Below, piece after piece: positions 21,992 through 35,200 of a DNA stretch of 64,000 nucleotides. The position numbers were made by a program, and so were the translations under genes. The notes under the pieces are model-generated. The model worked only from the letters and a program-made list of their open reading frames with translations. It was not told where the DNA came from and ran no database searches. The stretch lies in assembly GCA_036924285.1 (NCBI GenBank), contig JAYKYS010000005.1:9936001-10000000 (forward strand), in the 5' to 3' direction. This DNA is from Asterella californica (Eukaryota; Streptophyta; Marchantiopsida; Marchantiales; Aytoniaceae). Each line of letters opens with the position of its first letter. Position 1 is the stretch's first letter.

Positions 21992-23179
21992 TTATGACAG
22001 TTCGTGTTAGTGAAGGAAAGACGTAATACCGCACTTTACTAACATATCAGCTTAAAAACTGGTCTCCAGAACCAGTTGTGAGATTGGTTTCCGTGGGTAG
22101 CTGAGCAAACCTGTAGAGAGGAGATCTCTAGATCAAATCTCCTCAGACACCCAACCGGTTTGGGGTAGACTAGCCCCTTCAGAGAAATATGTGAGGCACC
22201 AAGTTGCCTAGGGGTAGGATACTAGATGTCTCTTTAACGTACCGTGAATGCGGGACGCCTCCGTCTATCCCTGTACTAGTGCACTCACCTGGTGTGGATG
22301 TTAGAGAGAGTTTACCACCAGATTTTGAAATGGACCCTATGCTAGAAGACTAACTCGCCTTCGGATTGTCGGGGTCATTGGTATGAATTCGGTTGCAGTC
22401 CTCTAGTCCTAGGATAGCGAGATGGCATCAAAGATACTCCAAGTCAGTACCAATCTGACGTTGAAAAATGTAGATCTCGTGATATGATTTACTTAGGTCA
22501 AAAAATCAAGTAAAACTGATACTTGAGGCGATACTTAAGGCATTTCAAAATTTAAGGAGGTCAGAGAACGACAACGGTGATAACTCGGATTGCATGTGTC
22601 AAAACAAAGTGATTCCGGTGGCCAGAGGTAGCCGTGGTACAGTTATTTCTGATGGAGATGTCAAATTTTGACTATACGGCCGACTCAGTGATCATCTGTA
22701 CAGATGAATCTGCGATGACTTGTGAATTAGTCTTCTTACATGTTGATTTATTATCAGTGATTTAGTTTTCTGTTGCCATCTGTTTAGGGCATCTTTTACC
22801 CCTGCCAGGTGACAGTGAAGGTTACGTAGGGTGGAGGAAAACCCAAAGAGGATGTACTCCAGAGAGGAGAGAATTCTGAAATCAGTGTGGAGAATTATCT
22901 TAGTGAGCGGAGACTATCGAGTAGAGAGAAAATAGCAGGGATGAGGAGAGAAGTTTACACTTACGTCTGGAGAGAATTTCTGACTGAGAATTTTGACATT
23001 GGAGGATTGGACAGAATCGAGTAGAGAAAAGACCTACAACTTGTACGCACATCTTTCTGAATAGAAAATGAGAAGCTTCTAGGTGAACGCGTTGGTGCTT
23101 CACAGGAGCAGTTTTCTGATATTCTGAGTTTCTGAACGTGAGATTTACATTCTGAATGATCTGGAGTTGAAGATTTACG
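21992..23179 (+). repeat. LTR-like repeat L, plus copy, second part
   Basis: This continues repeat L after the giant LTR. It aligns, inverted, to 12890-11800, including the blocks 'cttaaaaactggtctc', 'gagatctctagatcaaatct' and 'ggagttgaagatttac'. Homology ends at about 23179, after which gag sequence of element G follows on the minus strand. No target duplication could be fixed for repeat L itself. Confidence 0.7.
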
Positions 23180-23189
23180 TGTCATGTGT

Positions 23190-24480
23190 TTTATCTTGGC
23201 CGGATCAAAATCGTGATCGTGTGTTTTCTTACGATCCGTATTCTGTGTGTGGGTTTCATCTTCCTTTTCATGATCGTATCACAACTAGAAGATTTCGCCC
23301 TTTCCAAGAAACTCTCACCTCGACAACGATTAGCAACTTTGGCTTGTAGAAACATCAGTCCCGGAATCTTCTTCGTGGTTCTCAAGACCATAGTCATCTG
23401 GCTCTCCAACAAGTCCTTTGCAACAAACGCATTCATGCTACAATTACTAACCTTAGGTTTCGTGCACTCCTTAGCAATATGATCCGCCTCGTCACAATTG
23501 TAGCAAGTAAACTTAGCACCATTGCCTTTCTGAGATGTTTGCCCCTTAGGTTTTGATCCTGTTTGCTACCGCTTTGCTGCCGAGACGGAAGAATCCTTCC
23601 GATCCTTCTCATCCTCATCTCATTGTCGCTTGAAGCCTTTGTTCTTCTTGTGAATCTTGTCCATGTTGCGTGATTCAAAAGGTTTTGTTGCTGGACTTCA
23701 TCGTCCTCAACCCGCTCCACTAGCTTCAGAAGTTTGACAAATGTCTCTGTTAGCTTCGGCATCTGAAAGAGAGCCTTCTCTGAACTGGGCTTGAGTCTCT
23801 CAATAAATATACATATCTTGGTCTCATCAGTCCACCATGGAGAACGAATCCAGCTTAGCACTGAACTCGTGCACATAAGCACTTAAGATCCATGTTTGCT
23901 TCAATCTTACCAACTCAACACCGTCTAGAATCCTTTGATACTCTGGAGTGAATTGTCTCGCGAGCAACTCCTTGAACTCTTCTCAACCAAGCGCCGAGAT
24001 GGTCAAGGCATGCTCGTCCTTGTATGCAGTCCACGAGAGAAGCACATGATCCTTCATGAACATAACCACCGCTCTCACCTTGTCTGACTCCTTAGTCTGT
24101 TGCGTCACAAAGTACAGGTCCAACTCAGTTGAGAAATCCTTAACCCTTACGAGCCTATCTTATATCTGAAAACGAGGTCAGAAAATTTGTCTTACAAAGC
24201 TTCTTGGTAGACGAAGAGCTCTCTTGTCTTGTCTCAAGCTCAACGATACGTTTATCCTAGAGATCGTACCCCTCCTGCATGATCTTCATCATCTTGATGA
24301 GCTCTACATACAAAGCTCTTTGACTTCCCGCGCTTGAATCATTGGGCATCGTTGACAAAACTCCATCTTGCTGCATCAGTGCCGCAGCTGGTAAAGACTC
24401 CTTTGATGTTGACGCAAAGGTTGTCGGTTATCGTCTCCTGACTATACCTCGGGACTAGCTCGAGTCGATCTGATCTCGGT
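23190..24480 (-). pseudogene. gag of gypsy element G
   Basis: The minus strand holds a broken gag. A zinc knuckle CYNCDEADHIAKEC (CX2CX4HX4C, all four ligands present) lies at 23505-23464. The frame then continues into NAFVAKDLLESQ (23436 onward). Upstream parts sit in other frames (23882-23433) with stops. Order and strand fit the protease that begins at 15660, so gag and pol probably belong to one element split by repeat L and the giant LTR. Confidence 0.65.
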
Positions 24481-24644
24481 GTCAACCGCCACTCGTCTCT
24501 TGATCTTCCTCTTAGAACTCTGTCCTACGTCGATCATTGCTCCAAGTGTTCACCTAGAAACATTGATCCGCTTAGTGTCTCGCATCTCTCCTCAAGCGTC
24601 TAGCATTCAGCCGCTATCTCAAGTTCTCACTCACCGAAGCATCA

Positions 24645-24656
24645 GCTCTAATACCA
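24645..24656 (-). other. Primer-binding site of element G (tRNA-iMet type)
   Basis: The minus strand reads TGGTATTAGAGC. The usual plant initiator-Met site is TGGTATCAGAGC, so there is one transition. It lies upstream of gag in the expected place and marks the end of the 5' LTR. Confidence 0.6.
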
Positions 24657-25770
24657 CTTTTCGCACATCTAATACCTTGTTGTGTCAACGGAAGCTCTTG
24701 CTCAGTAGACCACGAAACTCACAACGCTAACTTACAAACCACAATCGCACGTTAGCGTTCATGCATCACTTATCTTAACTCTGTATGGATCGGAGCCGGA
24801 CCGTCTCTCTTATCATCAAGCTCATCATTCTTAAGTCTCGACCTAGACCCGGCTAGGTCAGTCCCAAAACATGAACAAGTCACAACATGACTTGGGGCGG
24901 ACTTCTCATAAAGTCCAGGTCCTAAACGGTACCTCCAACACACCTAGCGGTCCAACTGTCCGTGATGTTCGTCTGGGTCCAGGCTCCCAAACGGTGGTCT
25001 AACCCGTCGTCTCGTTCCTTAGTCTTGCCCCAGTCGTTAGATTGTTCATAAGTCCAGACGTCCAAGTTTAGACCTAAACGTGCCTTGGTACTGATCTAGC
25101 CACCACCTCATGCCCTAGAGTCCGCTCGCCAAACCCTCGGGTCGGATGACTCGTCCTGGCCTACCCATGCATCGAGCCCCCCCCATATATACTTCTGGAG
25201 ATCAGCGGACTCGCACTCCTCTTTGGTTCCTGAAAATTATACTACAACTCGATCACGAGATCGATCATAATTCTCAGCTCAGAGGTCGGTTTGAGAAGTT
25301 CTGCATATCACTGGAAAGCTCTCGTCGAGATCTTTTCAATGATATCTTACTCGCCTCGAGATCTTATATAGAGCTCTGTCCATGACCTAAAACGTTGCTA
25401 GAGCTCCAACACTCAATCGTTTTCTAAAAACCTATGGTCCAGACCCAGACTCGAACCTTGTGGTTAGGACCAGCGTCCGAACCACGGTCCATCTGCGCCG
25501 GATCCATATCTCAATCTCACGTCTCAGACTTATGTTTCGGTCCATTTTCAGACTTGTCTCCTTAGGTCAGCGTTCGTCTGGGGTCATGTTGAGGTAGGCC
25601 CTTATGTCATAACCCAATGTTCCAAACTTGGTTAAGTGGTTCATCTGATCTCGACTTCCCGGCCAAACCGTTCAGTCCTACTCGTAGCGTTCACAACCTA
25701 ACGCAAGTCCACTAAGATTCTGTTATTCGCGTCTGCGTCCGACCTTGAGATTGAAGGTCATGATATATTT
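24657..25770 (-). mobile_element. Probable 5' LTR of element G
   Basis: The stretch from the primer-binding site to the sharp change to AT-rich DNA near 25760 has no coding motif. Its base composition differs clearly from the spacer that follows. The outer end and target duplication were not identified, and no matching 3' LTR was found, so the upper limit is approximate. Confidence 0.45.
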
Positions 25771-28700
25771 AATATTTTCAGTATAATTTAAATTTATATT
25801 CAACTTGCTCTAAGATATATATATATATATTTATATTTATAATAAAAAAACATAATAACACACTGTGAATAAAAAGATATGAGGATATCTTTAAAATGCT
25901 TTGAGCTTATCTTGGGAGAGAGCCAATCTACTTTTTGTATTTTCTTTTTCATCTCGCTTGTTTTCTTCCAAGTCATGTTCCAATAGATACTGGGATGCAT
26001 ATTTTATCTTAAACCTCTAATGTGAGTATATGAAGTTTGGACTACTTGGGATCATTCAATTTCACCATAATCTTAAAAAAAGTTCAGTAGTTCAGAAGTT
26101 TATTTTTATTGGAAATGAGAATTCTCTTTGTCATGGAAAAGATCACAATGGAAGGAAATGATGAATCTCTTCATTTTGGAATTACATGTTAGCAGTAAGT
26201 AGTTCATTTGCAAGGAATCACGTAACCCAACATATATCTAGATCACTTTGGTTAAGATACTTTAATGCAATCGGAAGTCGTTGCCCTTGCACAAGTTGAG
26301 TTTTCTCAGCAAAAGGACTGGATTCCAACAAGTTAATGCTTGTGGTAGTTCAGTAGTTACCGAATGTATAAATTTTCAAATCAGATATAGTTTAAAGGGG
26401 TAGATATCATGTTGTACATTAGTTTTATGTGAATTTAACATAAAATTAAGATTATTCTTTCATTATGTAAGCTCTATCTTGTAATTCACCAAATGGTGTA
26501 ATTGATGTTAAGTTCACAGTTAAATGTATGAGATCACACGATATTGAAACGTGCAAACTCAACAATCCTTGTGTGTTTACTTGAATGACTATTGTCATCA
26601 AAATCAAGTATAATAAGATGTTAGGTTGAGAATTTGTGAGGACATTCTTTTTTGTCTTGTTCGTGAGTGGTTCTTGGTACTTTATATAAAAAATAAAGAA
26701 TTACAATAGTGGTGATGATGTATAGAGGATATATCTTATCTATGGATCTTTTCCTTTTGAATCTTTGTCAAGTTTCATTATGTCCATCACGATCATATTT
26801 TCAATGGCTGATTTTTTTCTTTTGATGTAATAAGTAGAGTTCTATTTATGAAATGAAACTTATCAATAAAAACTCCTCTATATGAAAGTTAGTTACGTCT
26901 AAGTCGACTTGAGAATAGATGTCACAAAAATGTACTTCTACTAATAAACGAGAATACTGGAAGATCATTGAAACTTCTTGAAAGAATGTTGAAGATCGAA
27001 CTGATATATTTTCAATCCAAGAACTAGTCATTTAGAGCAGAGCTTAAGATATACCTTAAATGCATTAGTTCGTATTCATCGAGAGTTTTCTAAAGAGTTT
27101 TTGGTTATCTCATTCTTAGACCTCTAAATGTTATTTCGAGATTTCGATTCTAAGGCTGCATGTAAATTACATTAGTGATTTGTGTATTCATTTCAGATGA
27201 ATTTTATCTTTTTCTTATTTTGTATTCAATTTTTTTTACTATATAAAATATGAGAATACATCTCTAAGAACATTGGAGTTTGAGTTCACTCTTGAAGCTC
27301 TCTCTTACCTCATAGATGACTTTATTCAAGTTCATGATGAGCGGATGGACTCGCTCTACTTTGGTGATCTTCTCTATCGTTACGTAATAAGAGACTTGAA
27401 ATCTGACAATGTATATCATGCTCTGACAAAAACTGGACCTTAACTTCTTATCTAACTTTCGTTTCAACGGTTCTCTCCGAATTCATATGCAGCTTGTGGT
27501 TCTTGTAACACTTAATGTTTACAGAATAATACAATTTAAAAGTTAACTTGTTCTAAAATTTACACATAATATATATACACATCTCTATAATATAAACATA
27601 AAGATCAAAATACAAAGTGAAGAAACATATTAACAGATATCCTTTGAATGATCCTTGAGTCCATTTCACTTAGAGTAAATCCACTTTTTTTAAATTTTTC
27701 CTTCATACCTAGTTTGTCCTCTTCCTGGACCAGGTTCTACTAGACGCTTGGTATGTATATTTATTCGATGTGATTTTAGTTTACAAATTCTGATAAGATT
27801 ACTGGGGTTTGAAGTTTATCATGTTAGATTAAAATTGTCACAGTGATGAATATACATGTAAAGTGCAGTTTTGGCCAGAGAGGAGGAAAAGACAAACGTG
27901 TACACAACTTAGAAAATAATGATGAAGTATTACTTGGGAATAAGTTTCAGAAAAATTTAATGAAAACGTTAAACAACGTAGAAAATTTACATTACGAGCA
28001 CATGTTAGACTGAAGAAAAATTTTAGAGAAGAGATGACAAATTCTGGTAAAATTTATTGTTAAATTTACATTATTAAATTTAAATTTATAAAATTTGAAC
28101 AACTCATTTGATAACATATGTTCAGTAAAAAAGAACCCATAAGCACCAAACGTAACTGAAGCGTTTCTTGGTATAAACAGCTCTCCCTTGTACGTTGGTT
28201 ATAACGAGGTATTACTTGTATATCTGGAGTGATTTGGGTAGAATCTAACAAATTTTTGTTGCGTTAAATGACAAGTAGATCTCACTTCGCACGCGACGGA
28301 CTTTTTTCACTGTAGTTTTATTTCTTCTCTCAGTCAGAGTGCAGTCAAGCTCGCTGTCTCAAAAGAGCTCGCTGTGTAATTGCAGGTCCTGGTAACGCGG
28401 GGAGTAGTGATTATAACAAAATATGCTGAGTAGTAAAATATTTTAAAATTCAAATATTTAGAATATTCTATTTCTATGATTCTCAATGATCCGAGATTCA
28501 TTTGATAATTTTGAAGCCATTCGTATTCCTCTTGAGCTCATGATGAGTTCATTTGAAAGCTTTTTTTCTTCTGCTCATTTTGCTACCAAGATCACAATTG
28601 TTTGATGACGTACTGCGATGATGATTGGTTGCAAGAATCTTTCAAAGACCCCGTCCTTGCCTAACTTACTTAACAAAGGTTAAAAGTGATTAACGATGAG
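25771..28700. other. AT-rich intergenic spacer
   Basis: This spacer has long A/T runs, for example the alternating TA tract near 25817 and the oligo-A and oligo-T tracts near 27230 and 28560. The few open frames are short, have no recognisable motif and look like chance. The drop in GC at 25760 marks the change from transposon nest to the host gene neighbourhood. Confidence 0.6.
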
Positions 28701-29240
28701 ATCCCCCGCTAATATAGCCTAACTTGTGGTTTAAGTTCATTAGTAACAGTTGTGTACGAACCAACTGATCGTACATCATTTTGGTCGGAGGGAGCCCCAG
28801 CAAGTTCCACACAAGTTGCAAGTTTCCACTCGAGCTAGTGATCGTTTACATCGTAGTCCGAGGTGGAACTGTGCCAAGTGTCAGCACAGATCCCTCAACT
28901 CTGCTGGCACAGCCTCTTCGTAAGACACACTGCAGGGTCCAGGTCACTGCAATAGGTCCAACTTTTTTGCCCACACAACCGACAGCACAAGATGAGCAAA
29001 TTTGATCAAAGAGTTGTCTGGCCTGCTATGGTAGTATACAGTCTATCGAGCAAAGTTTACCCGTGAGTATCAGTAGTCATCAGTCAGCATCAGCGATTGC
29101 TCCTTGGTTGATCGTAGGACGCGCGAAAGCAAATCGAACATTGGTCCCCTGATTGAGTCTCTGTTGCAAGTCCGAGAGATTCTTTACACTCCGGCAACTG
29201 AAGTGCATCACCTTTTGCTCGATGATCCATATCTAAAACG

Positions 29241-32200
29241 GTGGCCAGTTACAAAAGAGCTTCTTCAGGTATGCAGGTCATGTGGAACCGATCAACTGGG
29301 AGGGTGGTCCGTTGCCTCCACACGGCTTGTAGTCAAGCCCTCCTCGAAGCCTCCGTACGATTGAGTCAAAGAAATATGCTACTTCACACTCGAGCAGCCT
29401 TAGCGACAAGTGAGAACGCCGAGCCCTCGTCCTCTGGACGTACACCGTTGAGCGATGGTGAACCCTATTTTACTCAGGTCTGAATCTGCAGTGAGTATGC
29501 ACCAAGACAATCTGCTCCGCTCACGCAATTTTCTCTTTCTTAGCCGGTCATAGTTTTCACTATATGCGGTCAAGCCGGGTCAAGCCGGGTCCGCCTTGTA
29601 TTCCTTTTTGCGCAAACCGTTTCTGCTCTGTGAAGGGCTTTGGCTGAGGCTGACACTGTATACTGTCTTAGTTGGTACGTTTTCAATGTTGCATACATAT
29701 CATGCACACATTCTTTGCTTGATGAAACCTGGGGAGTGGTACTCTCTTTCCCGTTTTGGATGTTGCATCCTCTAGGGTTCGCGCGTCAGTATGTTATCAA
29801 AAATGTTTATGGGATCTAGTGCAAAGTTGTGTGAATCGATAAATTGTCCCGTGAATTACTTGTTTGCCCGTTCAACTTGTGCAACAAACCAAGATATAGA
29901 TTCTGAATCAGTCCTTCTGACTGTCTTTCATATCAGGTCAACGGTCAACTTGTGCAACAAACCAAGATATAGATTCTGAATCAGTCCTTCTGACTGTCTT
30001 TCATATCAGGTCAAGAGCAGAGGTGTCATTAGCTTGGATGGGCCAGATGTGATCAAATTCTTGCAGGGACTTGTGACGAATGATGTCACAAGACTCGAAA
30101 CAAGTGCTAGAGCTGCAGTGCCAGTACCTTCTCCAGTGGCTCCAGCAGTCATAACGTCTCCTATATACGCAGCTCTTCTGAATCCGCAAGGAAGGTTTCT
30201 GTACGATTTGTTTCTCTATCGCTCCACTCAGCCAGCCGAGCGAATCGACCGTTCAGGATCCGGCCCGGGGAAAGAAGAAAATGGAGTCCCGTACCTTGTC
30301 GCTGATGTCGATAAGGCTGAAGTTGATGAACTGGTTTCTCTACTTAAAAGGTTGGTAAGTCTACATTATAGCTTTGATAGCTTTCTGGCCACGTCCAGAT
30401 GAGTAGGTCAAGTTCTTCACCGTTCTCTGCTTTACTGTGTTATGTAGGTCTTAGCATCGCTGACATAGGGGAGTCCAAAACACCCGGGACTTCAGCATGA
30501 CAGAACAGGAATGGGTGATGGATTCTGAACGTGCTGAGAGCAGCAAAGAATATAACAAACGCGGATTCTGAGCATTTACTGAAATCCTGCGTATCATTTG
30601 GAGGAGGAGAATGCTGTTTCTTCGCAACCTCTGGGGTATTGTAGCAGGCATGACCCGTTTTTGCTTACAAGTTGTCTCGAGTAGAGTGATAAAGTTCCAG
30701 AGTTCCTCTCTACACGTATTTCTACATAGAAAGCAGCAGCCGTGTTTGGTGTGATAGTTATATCTGATTGTGTATACTGGATGTTGTTCTGTTTATAGCA
30801 CATAAACCGCATGAACTATATCTTCAGCAACTCTATGTAGACACCAGCCAACATATCTCCCATATGTTTTATTTATCCTCTACTATGTGGCTTTATATTC
30901 TCTGACTTCCGATCGCTGTTCTACTGTACTTTTTATATTTTCTCTGCGTTCGATTAGACTTTCTAACTTGTTTCACTGGTCCTTACGTCTCCAAAATGAC
31001 GCCCTACAAAGGTAATTCTAGTGTCAGAGCGGGACTAAACATGATTTACATAATATGTGTTAGGTTACCGTAGGGTTATACTCTACCGTTTTATACTCTA
31101 CCGCTTATTTGCAGCCTCTTTGCCAACCTGACTGATCTACCAGTGCACAAAGACTGGGAGTTTGCCATCAGATGTCCCGGAACTGACCAGAAACTCCTGG
31201 ACCGACAAGCCCTGATAAGTCGGTTAAGTCTTCATCTTCGCTTGACCACTTATCCTACCCATCTACAGCCTAACCCTCTCTGTTGGTTGGTGATGATGTC
31301 ACAGAGCAGGTTGAGGTGCATGTGACAGGAGCGTGTTCTGCTGCATGCCCCGAGTATATATTGTGGTATTTAGGTTCTTGAGTGTACACCTACTCAGTAC
31401 CTAAATGCATCAGTGACGCACTGGCATAACACTTTTTTGGTCTACACCCCTCTGACTGTCTTCTCGCTGTATTCACTCGCTAAATCAGTGCTCCTCAACT
31501 CACTTAAACTAAGTCTCTTCTGCGCGGGAATTCTGGACATGTGCTTTGGACTACACATTTCCATCGGCACACCCTCCGGTTATATTACAATTCGCTAACT
31601 CCGCTCGGCATGGTTAGCGCACATTCGGCCCCTAATTGATTCTCACTGTGTACTTGGCTGGACTAATTGCGTGATACCCCTATACTAGCATACGTGATAC
31701 AGTGGTCCTTGAGCATATCTGCCATTCTCGACGTATGAAGATAACTCTCTTCTGCGCGGGGTTCATTTGGCTATCTCAATCTACGTTGACGGCCTTCGCT
31801 TATTTCACGATCGTAGTACACAACTCCAGTTGTTTTCACTTCTGCATTAGCTTTTACATTAGAATCGATCAGATTGCATCAATACATACTGCATACTGAA
31901 TTGGCCGGGTTACGCAGCATGCGCTTGACTACGAATTGATTGTGTCACTTACTCCGTCGTTAGTACTTTAGATTGTTGAGAAGATGTAGTCACTAAGAAT
32001 TGCATGCCGTAGCTTTTCGACCCTCGGCCCCGCGCCCTGGCTGGACAGTGCGAGAAACAAGGATGGTTGAGAAGAAGAAGACAAAGCAGAAGAGATAGCT
32101 ACCTGAGAAAGGGGGACTTACGCAAGTAGTATACGGCTTACCGTAGAGGACCTTTTTGCGTAAGTCCACGACGTACCGTAGAGGACATTCGTCTCACCTT

Positions 32201-35200
32201 CAGAGTTTCTGCCAGGAAGGATTTAAGTAGATCATCGATAGAAGCTACTTTGTCAGGCTGACCAACTACAGGCGATTCAGTTGTAAACAGCTCCGATGGT
32301 GTCAGCTTTCTTATGTCAATGAATAGGTTTCTTCTGAGATTACTGTATTAACACAGTCCAACAGATCTTGGATCCATCTTTACAGGGAGTACACGCCTTA
32401 GTCTGCTGGCTCATCTTATTCTTGTTGGTGTTCAAAGGGATGCTAGCTGCTCGAAACTTGAGTTTCAACCTAGTACTTAGGGTAGGATTGTTCTAAGGTA
32501 AGACTTGAAGCCAGGTTCTCGCCAAAGAGAAAGGTGAGTTTTGCGATGATGATAAATCACTTCCTCTCTGTCTTGCGTCGGGGAAGACTGCCCATTGCCT
32601 CTTCACAGTCTTATTCGTTTCGAGTTCAGACATGTTCCAGAGCTTCTCGGCGAGGTTTGCTACTCTCAAAGAGTGTGGAGAGTAAGGACATGAATACTGT
32701 TCGAAGTATATATGTCATATCTCTAATATGAAGTTGTAAGCTGTCACGCAGATTCTTGGCCTGCGTTTGTTAGTAGTTACGAACTCTTTCGTCAATATGT
32801 TACAGCACGGTCCATAAGCACTTGTCCTCAAACAAGTGACGTTATGCAATGTATTGAGGAAGCTCTGAACCTTTGGTCAGCTGTAGATTGCCAAATCTGT
32901 TACGGAATTGAACTGTTATCAGTTTCGCATTATAAGCTGTTTCTCATATACGTTCTGCGTAGATTTCAACGTAAGGGTTGATGTCCCAGGGTTCTGTCCA
33001 AGACAACTATGGTGGCCTTGCGGTGGGATTTAACTTCGTCTTACAGCACAAAATAGAGCTAGGTTCTGCCTCATCTTCGACAGTTATGGCGGTCGTTGCG
33101 GTATGATAATTCTCGACCGAGAGCACACAGGGAACCGACTGTGGCAGGACAATGGATGTTCTTACGCAGTTTCACTTACAAAACCTGTTTTTCTGATTCT
33201 GAGCTGCTGTACTCTGGAAGCTTTTCATTTCGGTTTGTTTCCTCACATATGCTCTGCCTAGCCGTATAGACCTTTCTATGGGCTGTTGCCAGGTTTCTAT
33301 CTGTCTCAATGGACGATGGTGGGCCTGGCGGGTGGATTAAATTTTCGTTTTAGGAGAGAAATACCAAGAAGACAAATGTTGCTTTGGAAGGACAATGGAT
33401 CATTCTCACTCATGTTCTCAGGACTTCACTTGGATTTACGTTCTAAAATCAAAGCGTGAATTACATTGCTCTTTTTCCTAGTTGAAGTGGTTTGGTTGAG
33501 GTCTTCAGAGCTTTAGAGTAAAGGAATTCCATGGTTCAATGGTAGTACGAGCATGTAGACTCAGGAACTTTCAACGTGGCCTGAGAGTAACCTGACAATA
33601 TGAAGTATGCTGGTTAGCAAAACCTTGGACCGTCAGCATATATTCCACATGGTTGTTACGTTTTCCTTAAAGCGAAACTCTGTCAGGGGATTGTTCCTGG
33701 AATTTGTAGTTTGGACAGACCCTTATGTTGGGAGACCAAGCCTCAACAATGGTATTCGGATGTAGTGCTCCAGTGGGACAGTTTTCGGATGGTGAACGGT
33801 TGAAGAGTGTAGTTCTGTTTTCTCGGCTGTACATCTTAAGCGTCTGGAGGGACTCGATGGTCTAGAGGCTACGGTATGCAATTCTTGATGGGTACATCTT
33901 AAGTCTCTGACACAGATAGAACGCTTGTAAAGGCAGAGAGGCGGTAGGTGATATGTCTCCACATGTACAGCACTGTAGACTGGGGAGGTTTTCAGTCTTC
34001 AAGTTGCTGCCGCAACTGCGTAATTCCATTCTTGAATGGACGTCTGCCCTTATCTGGTTTTTGCCGTCAGTTCGGCCACCAGTAAAATGTGAAATAGACG
34101 ATAAGGATAATATCTGTTGCTCGTGATACCTATTGCCTGCTCCATCTGTAGTGCATTATTGATTTAAGGTTCCATATAGACTGATATTCTCGGAGTCTCG
34201 GCGGCCTTTGTGAGACTGTTGTAAAGATTTAAAACGTTTTGGAGCGGAGCGGTTTGATTCCTTTGAACCGTTCGGAAATATAATTTCGCGTCTATACCTG
34301 TAGAGGTTACACGATAGTAGATTATTCACCACTAGCCCATAGCTTACTACAAGAGAGAGAGAGAGAGAGAGAGAGAGTGTGTGCAGCAATTTGGCAATCA
34401 GTCTTGTGCTCTACAGTTGTGGGACGCCGTGGAAGGAGTCTGAGCAGTATAACGAGTTAGAATGGGATGAACATGAAGTGAATGGAAGTCAAAGAAAAGT
34501 ATCAGTTACAGAGTTCAGCCGGGATAATTTGAACAGCAGCTTGCACCTAGCTGCTAATTCGCATTTACCAGTCTTAGCTAATTTTTCAACACTTAAAAGT
34601 ATAATGATAAGGCAAAGCTCAGCCAGCAGGTGGTCATTGCAGGCATAGATTACGAGCCAAAGTGAATATTGAGAACCTTTCGGATGACCTCAAGGTATGG
34701 CAAAGGTTTGGAGGTGTTTCTGTTCATACGCCTGAGGTGGATAATGGTTCCGAGGCAGGTCTCATAGGTTGGGGTGGGAGCCGCGACAAATCAGCTCAAC
34801 AGACGGCAGAGACCGATGAATATGCTTGGCGATGGTACAAGGATCCACGCTTGGAAGAGCTGGGGTTCAGGGGAGTATTCCCTGCCGACACTACTCGTGA
34901 GTGTTTCATAGACCCTGTACGATTTTTCGGAACACAAAATGAGGTCCTGGCTATTGTCTCTTATACCTGATTTGTGCTACTACAAGTTTATTATCATGGA
35001 ACGACTGAGACAAGGGCACCGCGTAAAGGAGGTTATTATCTTCTCTGTCAATGACGTATCAGGAAAACTGCTTCAGGTGTTTCTTCTGATTCTTTCTGTG
35101 TTTGTTTTTGATTTGCGTTTGATTTCGCTGGCGATCAGCACCCATGGTGACCGTAGATCAAACTGTTGGTGAAGAGTATTACTTACTCTGGAGATTAGAA

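Noticed and set aside
25800..28251. Short open frames in the AT-rich spacer
   Set aside because: Each is about 60-67 codons, with no motif and composition like the spacer.
29104..29364. An alternative 86-codon frame at the IBA57 start
   Set aside because: The other frame (29241-29477) gives a presequence-like peptide and splices in phase with the conserved exon 2.
30355..30360. GTAAGT as the exon 2 donor of IBA57
   Set aside because: It is the better consensus, but joining it to 34649 breaks the frame; GTTGGT at 30351 gives the conserved KRLRAKV reading.
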